Positions 10,476 through 22,944 of a stretch of 64,000 nt of DNA are shown one piece after another. Position 1 is the first letter of the stretch. Each line of letters starts with the position of its first letter. The position numbers and the translations under genes are program-made. Source of the DNA: Suillus spraguei (Eukaryota > Basidiomycota > Agaricomycetes > Boletales > Suillaceae); contig JABCPU010000082.1 of the NCBI GenBank assembly GCA_016800925.1, forward strand, positions 62,001 to 126,000, in the 5' to 3' direction. Below the pieces are notes generated by a model that was not told the origin of the DNA, ran no database searches, and saw nothing but the letters and a program-made list of their open reading frames with translations.

Positions 10476-13400
10476 TCAGAACATACCTCCAAAAAGCCCA
10501 CGTTGTCGACGTGGAGTGGGTTGAGTATCTGTTCGAAGAGTCGACAAGCTATTCAACTGTTTCATAACCTGACAGCGTCATCAGTCGAATGTGTGGAAAA
10601 TACTATTGCTGAACTCACTTCCTCGAGTTTGTCCTTACGCTCTTGTAAGTCGAGGTGACGCCTGACAACAGGGTTCTCTCTAGCAAATTCCTCGATCTCC
10701 TTGGGGTCGAGGTCGTATATTAAACGTGAATCAATTCCTCGGGGGAGCTGAACATACACCATCAATACATAGCTCACCATTAATCTGACAACGTTACCTG
10801 ATCGAAGAAGTGGTCCAACAATTCGATGTTGATGAACATCGTGGAGGTATACGCAAGCTTGTCGGCGACAACATTCAGGAAAACTTCAGGACATAGGACA
10901 TCACTCTCGGGGCCTGCTTTACACCGCTTTGACTTGAGCGCGGCCAGGCGAAGTTTAAGAATGGACAGCCTATCACTGTACAACATAGCATGTCGAGCTG
11001 TGAATCTATCGTCAGCTTGCAATCTAACGACCATTGTAGAATCTCACCGTCAAGAATTTGCCCTGGGGGGTACCGATACGACTCAGGTTCCGACTCCTCT
11101 TGCACGTCCTCTTCTCCTGCCAATCGCCTGTTTTTCCTTTCTTTTCCCTGCTCCTCCAAGCCCCGGACATAACCCAAGAGGTTACTGAGCCTTCGACCCC
11201 CGCCAACCTTCTTCCTGATCTCCTTCAGCTTGCTTTCGCACATCGATATCTCCGTCTGAAATAGCTCCGCTGCGCGTCCACGTCCCTGCTCCCACTCCCG
11301 CTCATCAACGTCTACCTCGTACTTGAACGGCTTGATGCAGTTCTCGACCTGGTCTGACGTCACGCCAATACGCTCCCGCAATATCATATGTGAGAACTGC
11401 ACCAGTCTTTCAGCAGCTCGAGGGTGGTATGTGAAAGGATCTCCGGACACAATCGAATCAATAAGAGCACGCAGGCCATCAGCAACGAGAAGAGTGGAGT
11501 CGCGGCCAACACCGGATTTCGTGAGTAGAGAAGATGCCGCCTCAAGCTTATGCCGCCAATATGGTTCCACATCCTGAGGCTTCACCTTCGAGTCTGCGGC
11601 AAGCGCACCGAGCTCTGGCGTCCGTTTGTCTAGCCAATACAGTTGTTCCAGCACATCCATCACCTTCTCGTCCAGCATCATCTTTAGCTTCTCACGCACT
11701 TGCGGCTTCCGGAACTGCGTAGTGAAGGTTTTGAACCGAGATTTCAGCATGTCCACCGTTTCGGCAACGTACGACTCGGCGGTGATGCGCCGGTCGTTGT
11801 ACTGTACTTTGAACTGATAGGTAGCCTCTTCGAGTTCGAGCTGCACCGCATTGGTGATCCCGTGGAGCGAAGACGCCATGGAAGATTCAAGCACTTCCAT
11901 CAGACGCCGCCGGAGAGTATCAGTGCCGACCATTAGCGAGGATGGGGCGCCAAAGTAATCACGGTGGTTGCCGAAGTAATCATTCTCGCTCCGTCTCGCA
12001 ACGGTGCCTGCGGATTGCGACGATGATTTCTTCCCCGCTGACTTGGCAACGACGCCCACATATCCTAGGTGCAAGGGGTAGCGGTTCCCTGCGAGAATCG
12101 TCGCACCCTGTTCAGGTGGCACCAAATCCATCTTCGTGATAACCCCAATTGTCCGCAGGCCTAAGGGGTCGACCTTTCGGCTCGCTCTTAAGGCAGGAGA
12201 ATTTGCCAAATCTACGTCGGCTGCGCAGACTGCGAGGATGATGTTAGGCTCCCGGATGTACCGCTCACATAAACCTGCGATCTTTTCCTTAAGTGTGTCT
12301 GGCTGGTCCATGGATGAGATCTGCACATAGCCAGGTAGATCGATGAGAGTGAGGTCAGGAACGTTGGGACTGTAGATGCGGAGGTCAATGGCGTCATTAG
12401 AAACAGCTTCCGAAGAGGGGACGGCAAGGTTGAGGTCGGTCAAGGTTTGTTGAATGTGGGAGAAGTCGGTGATTTTCCCCAGTCCAAGAGCTGGGAACTC
12501 GCCATACTCTTCAGGAGTCTTGCCATCAGCCTTGGCAGGTGTATGGACTAGGGTGAGCTCTATAGGACGACGAGTGACCATGTTGTTCCCTCTGCATTAC
12601 CATTAGCACAATTTTAACTGATAAATATAATTCCCCACTTTGGCAAAAACTCGTGCCCCACAATGGCTTCTAATACTGAGCTCTTTCCTGAGCTCTGGCT
12701 GCCAATGACGACGATACTTGGGAGCTTCAGCGCATCGCTCTGGTCAATACTCAGCAACATGCTTCTAATCTCAATAAGCTTCCTTGTGAGATGCATTAGC
12801 TGATTCTGCCTTGAATCGGCATTTCCGTCAGCCTCATTAGATGCCTTTGAATCTGACGGAGAAGACATAGTTGCAGCAATGAGAGCTGCTATAGCGGCAT
12901 TCTCTTCCGGCGACCGTTGGTTGGAGGACCCCTCCTGTGAATTCTCTTCTCGTGACTTCTCACCGTTCTCCCCAGATGCAAAGAGATCCTTGAGAAACTG
13001 AGGCGTTTCAATATCTGGTAATTGGACCGCAGACACGCGAGACGAGACCGACTTGATGCCGTCCGAAGCCGAGTCTATAAAATCAGCAGCTACGTCTTGG
13101 ACAGACGATAGCCAAGCAGTCGACTTGTGCGCAGTTCTGTCCCAATAAATGAATGCACAGGAGTCGTATTATGTACAAGAACTTACCTTCAAACTTGTAA
13201 TTGGCGTAACCAAGCCCGCCAGCACCAAGAGCTGCACCAGCTATCGGTATACGAAATGCTCGAGCAACAAACCGTGGTATAGAAGAATATGAAATGGCAC
13301 GGATGTGAAGGTTACGCAAGGCGGCAGGGGTTTGAGATGCATACCGTTGCCGCAGGCGGACAGAGCCTTGTGAGGATGTCAACAGCGTGCCGAATTGGCG

Positions 13401-13511
13401 GCGCACGGACCTATGCGATTCAGCAGCCTTTCTGCCGGCAGCAAGACCATATGTTACGATCTTCCTGGGTAACAAGGCAGCCGATATGCGACGGTGGAAC
13501 GAAGAGTACAT
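10476..13511 (-). CDS. MGM1: mitochondrial dynamin-like GTPase Mgm1/OPA1
   Basis: Inner-membrane fusion and cristae-shaping dynamin of the mitochondrial intermembrane space. The start is placed at 13511 ([15 protein letters not shown]), giving an Arg-rich presequence and then a Gly/Ala-rich membrane segment ([15 protein letters not shown]). GTPase signatures: G1 [10 protein letters not shown], switch region [13 protein letters not shown] after the 12592-12638 intron, DLPGY, and TKMD. The stalk and assembly domain follow, with [33 protein letters not shown] and a final helix [12 protein letters not shown]. The last exon (10476-10568) ends [10 protein letters not shown]. Other introns are 10569-10618, 10748-10797, 10998-11047 and one near 13137-13186 whose exact ends are uncertain. 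Total about 930 residues, normal for fungal Mgm1. Divergent from the aldolase gene. Confidence 0.94.
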
Positions 13512-13918
13512 AACGTGTCGATAATGCTGCAATGCGGGGCTTAAAAGGATGCAGATGATAGGATCGGCAGCCGCCTTTGCCACGTCTGGCCTTGTACAGA
13601 CCAAGATTTTGAGAAACCAAGAAAATACCGCGTTAATAGTCGAGACTTGAGTTGGACGTTTGATCTTTGAGAATGGTCTACGGACTAATGGGCCACATAT
13701 CACGTGACAAACAACTGAGTCAGCGCGTGACGCTGGTTTAAATCGGATGCTACTTCAAGTTAATGTATAAACGCATTGCCGGCCCGTTCCCCAGCTGACC
13801 GTATCACCAATCGTGGTCTCGGAGTTCCGCCAGACGATGATAATGTCGCGAGATCATATATAACTACTGTAGTAGTCATTGTTTCTTTTCACCAACCTGA
13901 TAGATTGGTTTCTGCAAC
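13512..13918. promoter_or_regulatory. divergent promoter MGM1/aldolase
   Basis: The 407 bp separate two opposing start codons. An AT-rich patch at about 13855-13870 (ATATATAACT) lies roughly 50-60 bp before the aldolase ATG and is a plausible TATA-like core. The stretch is otherwise unmarked. Confidence 0.4.
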
Positions 13919-14955
13919 ATGCCAGCTGCTGTACCTCCTTCCGGAATTTACGTGCCTGCTGTCTTGTTCTTCAAAGAGAACGAGGACTTCGATGTCCCTG
14001 CTATAAAATCTCATGTTTTGCGGCTCGCTCAGGTGCGAACAACCTTATGACTCATGTTGTCAGGCGATAACACTTCAGTCTACTCAGGGAGGTGTTACAG
14101 GTATTGTTGTGCAAGGAAGCAATGGAGAGGCTCAACACTTGTCACACGACGAGCGCAAAGAGGCGATCAGCCTTACTCGCAAGACGTTGGATGAAAACGG
14201 CTTTCAGAACGTTGTTATCATTGCAGGCTGCGGTGCCCAATCTGCCCGAGAGACGAAGAAGCTCTGCGCAGATGCAAAGGATGCTGGTGCTGCCTTTGTA
14301 CTCGTGTTGACACCTTCCGTCTGGCCTGGAGATATGACAAGAGAGAACATCATCCGTTATCACCGTGAAGTAAGTCTCCCATAAAATTGACTGTGCTGAG
14401 TTGCTGACTTCCTCGAATTTGTAGGTTGCAGATTATTCACCTTTGCCATACATGGTGTACAACTTCCCAACCGTCACTGCCGGCATCGACCTGGACTCCG
14501 ATATCATCCTCACACTCTCAGAGCACCCCAATATTGTGGGCACTAAGTTGTCTTGCGGAAACGTTGGAAAGCTCCACCGAATTACTTCTGTCAAGCCGCC
14601 TTCTGAATTTTGCACTCTCGCTGGTGTATCGGAGGTGCTCTTACAAGGACTTCTCTCCGGAAGTGCTGGCGCAATTGCCGCTCTCCCGAACCTTGTACCT
14701 AAGTTACACATGAAGATGTACGCACTTTACCAGGCAGGAAAGATCGTCGAGGCTATGAAAATTCAAGCTCAGTTAGGTCAGGGAGATTGGGCAACACGCA
14801 GGGCTGGAGGAGTTGGTGCTATGAAGGCATTAATATCGAAGCATTTTGGATATGGAGAAATTTACGTTCGACGACCGCTCATGGCTGCTGCACAACTTAA
14901 CGGTACGTATGTCGATAAACTGGAGGAACTGATTGCCAGTGAGAAGGCGCTGTAG
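13919..14955 (+). CDS. DHDPS/N-acetylneuraminate lyase-family class I aldolase
   Basis: TIM-barrel Schiff-base aldolase. Exons 13919-14032, 14088-14369 and 14425-14955 give 308 residues, the family length. Seen: GGVTGIVVQGSNGEAQHLS (pyruvate-carboxylate loop and GSNGE motif), LVLTPSVWP, PYMVYNFPTVTAGID (catalytic Tyr-Asn), and NIVGTKLSCGNVGKL with the probable Schiff-base Lys in GTKLSC (about residue 179). Family members split or form pyruvate-derived keto acids. In fungi, related proteins include the last enzyme of D-galacturonate breakdown (L-threo-3-deoxy-hexulosonate aldolase) and 4-hydroxy-2-oxoglutarate aldolases. The sequence alone does not tell which. True lysine-pathway DHDPS is unlikely, because fungi make lysine through aminoadipate. 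Confidence 0.86.
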
Positions 14956-15678
14956 AATATAACATGCTTGTATTACAATTATCGCATGCACATTGGCACA
15001 GTTCAAGTTTGCCTATCATGAAAACACACGGCGCGTCGTTCATGTGAATTTAATGTCATTAATTCCTCAAGAGTCGATATCAGGTGCTCTTCAGCGCTTA
15101 TCTTTGTCTTACCTCATTGCTAACTGTTCTCAAGCCTCCCTTCGTCACGTTCACCATCAATCACTGGGTGCATGGCGCCCGCGTTGTGGGGTGCACTGAG
15201 TACCTTAAATTACCCAAGCCTCTCGAAATAGAGCATAAATCATCCTTTTCAGTCCCAACGACTCTCATAGCGATGCAGGCGGTCCGGTTTATACAATTGC
15301 GTGTCATTTTTCGACAAGCCTTTCCCTAATACCTGCCACCAAAGGACGATTACCGAGCACAGCAAAAAAATGCAAAGTGTTTACTCGCGAGCCAGAGTGT
15401 GCCTAGTCTCCAGTAGGCAGAATAATTGAAGGAAGACAGTTGTTCCTTCTGTAATGTCAGGCTTCTAATCATGACTCTTTCACGATTGGTGCATGAATCG
15501 GCGGCTCAGGAACTCTAAACCACTCCTTTGAACGGCGGAATCTCGCGCTATCTATCGTCTGGTTAATTTTAATCGTGAGTGAACCGTCAAACAAAATTTT
15601 TCCCGCTTTCCCCCCGTAGGCCTCTAAAAGTTGAGTCGAGGAATATGTTGTCGTCCTCGCCGCAACTGGGATTATAAC
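14956..15678. other. intergenic, nothing recognised
   Basis: 3' region of the aldolase and 5' region of the mannanase. Two overlapping short ORFs (14993-15329) carry no recognisable family. A C-rich CCCGCTTTCCCCCCG stretch near 15601 and TATAACATG just before the mannanase start are the only notable marks. Confidence 0.4.
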
Positions 15679-17600
15679 ATGAAGCTCAAGGCAAGCCTTC
15701 TTACTCTGGCTTTGGCCATTGTCTCTGTGAGCAGGTTAATCATATCGTCGCGGCGTTTGACTGACGGCATCTTCAGTTCTCTAAACCTGTAGCTAGGCAA
15801 TCGACCTCATTTGTGCAGGCTGATGGCCAAGGCCTCACTCTCGATGGTCAACCGTACACTGTCTTTGGGTGCGCAGAAAAGCCATCATGTATACTTAGGT
15901 TCTCATACAAAAGTTATATTGCAGCTCCAACTCCTACTGGGTTGGCTTGACTGGTCTTACCACCGATGAGATGGATGTCACATTTAAGGACATTGCCGAA
16001 ACCGGCGGGACTACTGTCCGAACATGGTTTATAGCTAAGTTTATATTAAAAAACAGTCCACTTACAAGGCCTTGTCAGGGGCTTTAACGAAGTCACCTCC
16101 GCTAGTGGCGACTACTACCAACTCTGGAACGGAAGCACCCCTACCGTAAATTACGGTTCGACTGGTCTTGAAAACTTCGGTAAGCCGAGCTGACCCAGTT
16201 TTCCTGCGGGCTGATGTTCAACAGTTTGCACCAGACAATGTTGTAGCTAGCGCTAAGGCAAACAACATTCGCCTCATTGTTACGCTGTGCGCCAAGTATT
16301 TTTATATAACATGTTGCAACTAAACAAACATTTAGCACGAATAACTGGTCAAACTATGGCGGAATGGATGTTTACGTTGACCAAATTCTTGGCGAAGGCC
16401 AACCCCACGACTACTTTTACTCTAACCCCGAGGTCATTGTACGTGCACATCGGTATTTGGCTATCAGACTTCTCACTGATTTCGGGGCTATTAAGGCCGC
16501 CTTCCAAAACTACGTGAAGGTGTGGGTTGAGAGGTACATCGACGAGCCCACGATCTTCGGCTGGGAGCTGGGTAAGTGACACATCTTCCCTGCACGAACT
16601 CTACCATTTACTGTAATTTCTAGCAAATGAGCCGCGTTGCACTGGCTCCACCAAGTATTTCGAATGTCTTTTTTCGGATAGAGCATTTAGCTGACGTGCC
16701 ATAGTGCCACCTCAGGTACTTGCACTACCACCACGATCACGGATTGGGTCAAGACTATGTCTAACTACATTAAATCCCTCGACAGTAACCACCTGGTTGG
16801 TCTTGGAGACGAGGGCTGGTTTAACTTGGCAAACTCCACCGACTATGCATACGAGTAAGTTAATTGTAAACCTTCGGCTCAGAATAACAAAAACATTTAC
16901 TGACTTACCTCTAGTGGTTCTCAGGGTGTCGACTTTGATGCCAACTTGGCCATCGACACCATTGACTTTGGAACTTTCCACGTTTGTCTTTTTCCTTTTC
17001 TTATCAGATCAATCATGACTGAGATCAAAACGAAACAAGCTATACCCCGTATGTTGAACAGTAGTACTGGTTGCTATGATCGCGCTATAACTTACGAATC
17101 TTCCATGCTGACTTAGTACACTTGGGATGAGGAAACTCCGAGGTAAGCACACAATCCGTGCCGATCGCTTTCCCATAAACTGATTACCTGCCAGTGCGAT
17201 GATCTGGGGTCAGGAATGGATCGAGAACCACCGCAGTGCTCAGGCCACCTACAATAAACCTGTACTGATGGAAGAGTTTGGTGTATTCGCTGATCAGAAC
17301 CAAACCACAACCTATGAGAATTGGTACTCCACCGTGATCGATTGCGGGTTGAGTGGTGTACTTATCTGGTGAGTCTTGAGTCTTCGCAAATATGAAAACG
17401 GCAGGTTAGAGATTTCTTGCTAGGCAAGCTGGTTCGAACCTGACGAGTGGACCCACGCCCAACGATGGTTTTACGGTAGTATTTGATCGTGATATATTGC
17501 AAGAATTGGCAACTAACATTTTTGGACGTAGATCTACCCCAATACTCCCGTGTATTACTTGGAAATGTGGTATTCGGCTCTACTCAGAGCAAAGAATTAG
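15679..17600 (+). CDS. secreted GH5 endo-beta-1,4-mannanase
   Basis: Glycoside hydrolase family 5, mannanase-like. The first exon encodes a signal peptide [16 protein letters not shown]. Later exons read [103 protein letters not shown] (Asn-Glu with the acid/base Glu, about 16627), [32 protein letters not shown] (nucleophile Glu, about 17275) and a C-terminal [14 protein letters not shown] count at least twelve exons, many under 60 nt, with introns near 50-60 nt. The enzyme would cut mannan or glucomannan of plant hemicellulose outside the cell. No cellulose-binding module is visible. Start ATG 15679, stop TAG 17598-17600. Confidence 0.92.
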
Positions 17601-18284
17601 GGACTTCGAAAGGCAGTTTGTCCAGACATAGACAATTTATGCATTAATGCCGTGGTGTCACATAATGGTCCCAAGGACTCCGTGGACAAAAACAAGCTCC
17701 GCAGTAAGATATGACCCTAGTGGGACTTTCACACAAGATGGGGGATTTAAGAGGTGAATGTTCTTGGTTTACGACTTTTGCAATTAAGTTTCATTCAATG
17801 TGGTTGATCACAGGTTCCCTAATGTATAAGTACCGGAACCTGAGGCCTGGCTCGGGCATCTCGGAGGGTCAATCACATCAGATAGTCAGGGCATTCACTT
17901 GATGCCGCAGCTGATGCATCTGAAGGCACCAAGGGGATCATGATAAGGCATCAGATGGCATCAAGTTGATACCGAGTCTGTCTTTCATCGCGCGCCAGGC
18001 AATTGCAAGTATCCTCCGATGCTTAGAACCAAAACTCATAGCGCGCTTACTACATTTCATTTTGCTTCAGTTGATAAACGTCTAATGGAATGAAAACGAT
18101 GAAAATACGCCTAAGCGGGCAGTGTCATGAAGCCAGTAGTCATTTTACATAATAAATGATATCGGATGATGCGGAGTCGGTAAGGTTGTAAGGACACAGC
18201 TGAATACTACGTAATTCCCGTTCTCATCGGCATCGCCCCTATGTTATAACCACTGCCTGAACCAACTAAATCTCTCCACTACAT
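17601..18284. other. intergenic between mannanase and FAD monooxygenase
   Basis: No gene seen. 17877-17965 is rich in repeated GCATC/GATGC words (GATGCCGCAG, GATGCATCTG, GGCATCAGATGGCATCAAG), a small local repeat. From about 18068 the sequence matches 57537 onward and belongs to the segmental duplication. Confidence 0.5.
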
Positions 18285-20521
18285 ATGAATTCTGTTCAGC
18301 CTCCCGTGCTAATCGTAAGTGACGACCTATGACGCGTGTTTTTATTACCTCAGCTAATTCGGAATTATTTGTTAGGTAGGCGCTGGGCCAGTAGGTCTGG
18401 TGGCAGCGTTGACGCTCCTCCAAAACGACATCTCAGTTCGCATCATCGATAAAGACCCTCACCATCGCATCGGACAGCGTGGTGCTGGAATATGGGTTTG
18501 TCACACATCCACTCATCACATCGCTGTGGTCTCATTGAATGCATTGTCTATGTAGCCGCGCTCCCTTGAACTCTACAACTTCCTGGACATTACAGAAGTC
18601 AATAGTTTAGGGAGACCAGCCCCTCTTATCCGTTCCTACAAGCCCGGGACGTTAGAACCTCTGAAGGTCTCATCGATGGTCCCGCCTGTGAAAGATACCC
18701 CAGCAATACCATTCGTGCGCATCACCATCGCCTAATCAAACCTTCATACTGATTCGGTTTTTTTCAGCATACCCCAAAATTGATGGGTCAACAGCTCCTA
18801 GATGTAATTCTGCGACGCCACTTAGAAAAGTTCTCTTGTTCTGTCGAGATGGGTACCGAACTGCGCTCGTTTGAGCAGTCCGATGAGGGTGTCACCGCTA
18901 CTCTAATAAAGAACGGCATAGCAGAGACTTTTGATACCAAGTGGGTTATCGGCGCCGATGGTGCTAAAGGTAAGATGCAGTTAAATGCATCGGGATGAAT
19001 GAGACTGAAGGTGGCCTCATAGGCGTTGTGCGCAAGCAACTTGGGCTCACATTTTTGGGCGAGACTAGAGACGATACACGGATTGTGACGGGAGATATCC
19101 GTTTGAAGGGGGTTGGCCTCGATAGAGTGGTACGTCCGTTTTCTGAATCTCATATAGAAAGCCGTTCTAATGCAGTCTTGAAGCATTGGCACCGATTTGG
19201 ACACTTAAGTACACGAGGGTATGTTGAGTTTCTGCTCTTGGGGCTTAGAGACGTGCATATTGACAATAAATAGCCTCTCATTGCGTCCGACAGACGAAGT
19301 CGGCGAGGACGGCTGGCAATTTTTCCTCTATGGTAACGAACTGGACCTGACGAAGATCGTTGAGAGCGAAGAGCTTGTCTTCGAGGCCATCGCGGCGATA
19401 ATACCAACGGAGATTACATTCAGCAAGGTTGTTTGGATGAGCGACTTCCGGTGAGTTCCGTGTTTCTGTATATTTTGGTGCAAGTTTATCGGTTTGTTCC
19501 AGGGCCAATATCCGGATGGTGAATAAATTTGGCGAGGGTCGAGTGTTCGTTGCGGGAGGTATGTGTGGCTCTGTTTATGATGCGTGTGGCTGCGCTAATA
19601 CATGTTGTCGTAGATGCTGCCCAGTATGTCTATCTTTGAATGCCTTCTTCGCAAACTGCTGCTAACATATATCCAGTATTCATAGTCCAACAGGTGGTCA
19701 GGTATGGTTGATCTAATTGTTGCTAATACCTGCTTATTTGGCTATGAACAGGGACTCAATTCAGGTGTACAAGATGCAGTGAGTCAGGTAGATTTGGCAC
19801 GTGTTTCACAACTGATCGAGTCCTACACTAGTTCAATCTAGCATGGAAACTTGCGCTCGTCCAGAAAGGGTTCGCTGACAAATCTCTTCTCGAGACATAC
19901 AACGCTGAGCGTCTGCCTGTGATCTCTGAGATGCTCGGGGTGACCACATCGATTCTCGACAAGGCAACATCGTCTGGAGACCCATCATCGGGACGAAGTC
20001 CCATCCTTTTCATGCTTGGCATCAACTGCCGATTCAGCACCATCGTACTCGATGAATTTGTGAATCCAGAGGGGAAGCCTATCAACGCATATGGAGTACT
20101 TGACGAGGGGTGTCTGGAGGGTGGGGACAGGGCGCCTGATGCACCCAATATGTTGCAGGCGGGGAATGCAGAGCCTGACGTGACGACGCTTTTTGGTCTG
20201 TACAGACCCTGGCACCACACAGTACTTGTATTTGCGCCGAGTCTCGCTGGTGCTATCCCGATCTTGGGTGCACTGGGGGCATACGACAAAAGTGTCGTAC
20301 GATCGGCAGTCGTTCTGCCATCATCGGCATCGGTGACGCCTGTCGCATCTCCTGCTGACCGTGTTCTTGTTGATCGTGAGGGCTATGCTTATTCGGCTTA
20401 CCTCGTGGAAGCTAGCCAGACGAAGGTGTTTGTGATACGGCCGGACGGCGTGATTGGGGCGATTGTTCAAGGTGCAGAAGGTATAAAGAAGTATTTCTCC
20501 AATATTTTTTTGGATGCGTAG
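18285..20521 (+). CDS. FAD-dependent aromatic monooxygenase, copy 1
   Basis: Group A flavoprotein hydroxylase (PF01494-type) with a C-terminal thioredoxin-like part; such enzymes use FAD, NAD(P)H and O2 to hydroxylate phenolic rings. Exon 1 is 18285-18314 (MNSVQPPVLI). Then come VGAGPVGLVAALTLLQ (dinucleotide-binding GxGxxG), RIGQRGAGIW, KLMGQQLLDVILRRHLEKF, WVIGADGAKG (the DG motif), GEDGWQFFLYG, GEGRVFVAGDAAH with IHSPTGGQGLNSGVQDA (GD motif binding FAD ribityl), FNLAWKLALVQKG, and a C-terminal DRVLVDREGYAYSAYLV. About ten exons with short introns, all in frame as spliced, so it looks intact. The substrate cannot be told. A near-identical paralogue lies at 57765-60000. Confidence 0.88.
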
Positions 20522-21154
20522 TGCCCTGGATATTGGTTTTTTTACTTACGACTTTTACAAGTACAACTTATTCTTGTACACCTCACCCAATGTAGTGTAT
20601 CACGTTTGTAACTGGAAATGAGGCGATGCGACAGAAAACCGCACACGACGAAAAATTTGTGGGGGACGCATCCTTATCAATAGTAAGACAGTTCAACAAT
20701 TACTATTGATTTTTATCATGCCTCCATTCACTGCGGAAACGAGAAATTGATCAGAGTATATTCCGAGGGAGACAGGAAGAATAATCAGAGGCAAAACGTA
20801 CCTAGCTCATAATCCGACGTAAATCAGATCGCAAAATGTAAGAGCTCATACTTGCAAACAGAACATTTTCAGAACATTTTCGAACGATTTCCTGACGACT
20901 TTTCCAGATCTTCATGTCCTCGTGAGATATATACTTGCCCAACACAAATCAGCCCGCGCCCGTGTATATGGTGTTCTCGACCGTCTGAATACACTCTGCG
21001 TATTTGAAGGTGAGTTTGTTTAAATATTTCGCCAAGTCCATCTTCCACTCAAACACACATCAGACGAGAGCAGCTTCGCCATCAACCTAGAGTTGCCTTC
21101 GCATTCGACCTTTGGAGCGACGAAGCCAGGCCCTGTAGTAACTTTTCTTGTCTT

Positions 21155-21434
21155 TTGGCTCGCTTACCCAACGCTGATGATACTCTGGCCGCGTCCTGTT
21201 CTCAGGCAGTGCGTTTCTCGTCTGTTGGCTCGCTTACTCAACTCTGATCATGCTTTGGCTGTGTCCCGCTCTTAGGCAGTGCATTTCTCGTCTGTTGGCT
21301 CACTTACTAACCCTGATGATGCGCTGGTCACATCCCACTCCCAGTCAGTGCATATTCTCATCGTTTGGCTCGCTTAATACCCAACCCTGATGGCGCTCTT
21401 GTTGCGTCCCGCTCTCAGAGTATGTGAAGGATCG
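21155..21434 (+). repeat. four-unit 70-bp minisatellite
   Basis: Units start with TTGGCTCGCTTA or a variant at 21155, 21225, 21295 and 21365, exactly 70 bp apart. Each contains a CTGATGAT/CTGATCAT word and ends near GCAGTGC..TTCTCGTCTG. Units have diverged by roughly 15-30 percent by eye. The period is not a multiple of three, so it is unlikely to encode a protein repeat. Confidence 0.85.
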
Positions 21435-22944
21435 GTTAATGACGTTTGGGTCTAGTCCTTGGAAACGTTCATATCTCGGGGACTTGGCCCACAGTCTCTT
21501 CCATCTAGAGTGGGTCTCTTGGCAGTGTGCTCGCTTTAGAGTGGAGATGCTGAGTGGGAGTGTGCCGTGTCTGAGATATCGGGGTAGGTTCTCTCATTCA
21601 TTATTGTTCGTTCTACTCATGGCTGCCAATTTTACCTCCTTGTCAGCCGTCTCATTTCCGTGAATTCCTTGATGTCCTGGAGACCATCATAAGGTGACGT
21701 TGAAGTCCGGGTATTGTCTGGCTAGCGATTTCATTTCTCGTGTTCTTGTTTTTGGCTCGCTTGCCCGATGTTGGCTGCTTGTCACAGTCTCTCGCTGTCC
21801 AACAATGAGGAAGTGCGTGATTTCAATGGTGGTGGTGCTTTGGCGACGGCCCATTCTCATATGGTGTGTAACTTATGTTGTCTGTTGAAATGTTCACTGT
21901 TTCTTTTGACCTTGACAACGCCAGAATGAGTTTCTCTGCGACGATCCAATCCAACCAAGTCACGTTTCACCCTCACACGGTATGTGATGCTACCTTCCCA
22001 GGTGAATAGCTTTTCTCATTGCCTCGTCAGAAGGTGCGTGTTTCCATATCACACATGTGTTATGTGGCACACACTTCCTGTCTTCTAGAAAGTTGAAATG
22101 GGAGCCGTACATCGTGGTGGTAAGAGGCAGGGAACGAGAGGAGCAACGACTGAAAGCGTCCGGGAGCGGGGCAGATCCATAGGAGAGCATATAGTTTTTT
22201 TTATTTTTATTTTATTTTAATCCTTGTTTATTGTCCGTTGGGGCGTAACCCTATGTTAGACAATACATGCGGTAAATACTCTGTCTACTTATGTGCGGAT
22301 TTGTGAATGATGGGTCTTGTACAGTGGTCCTGGCCTGGGCACGGACGGTAACACCAGCTTAAGGTGAAAAGATATTGGTTACAGAAGGGGGGAGTCAAGG
22401 TTCATTTCTAATTTCATTTCTTGTTTTTCTCTTGGGGGGGTGTTACGTCTCCGAAGACTGACTTGAATCTGCCTGTGCTCGCAATGAACTTAAATAGCGG
22501 TTTCAGGCAGTCAGTTTCGTTGAGGATGTGTTTCACGTGGTGCGCTTTAGTGCCCAGTTCCATTGTGAGGATGTTGCATTGTCTGGTGTATGCTGGGCAT
22601 TTAAAGAGGAAGTGGTGTATTGATTCATTTCCTTCTTCGCATTGGAGGCACATTGGTGAGTTCGACTTCGCGATATGATGGAGATGCTTGTTGAGGGGAG
22701 CGTGGCCTGATCTGAGCTGGAAGAGGAGTGAACTGTGGTGGCGCGGGAAGTCGTCTATGATATCTGCAAAGTGTTTTGAGGGTGCGGAAGGATCTATGGT
22801 GTGCAGGGTGGCATATCTGGGGGACATGCATAGGATTTTTGCTGCTTCTCTTTTGATCTTCGCCCTGAATTTTTGTAGTGTAGTCGACTTGCTGATGGGT
22901 AGCATGATGGGGGTTGCCGATGTCGTTCGAAGGGAGTGTGGGAG

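Noticed and set aside
17431..17450. GGTTCGAACC resembling a tRNA T-arm
   Set aside because: It is within a mannanase exon ([10 protein letters not shown]) and no acceptor stem or anticodon arm fits around it.
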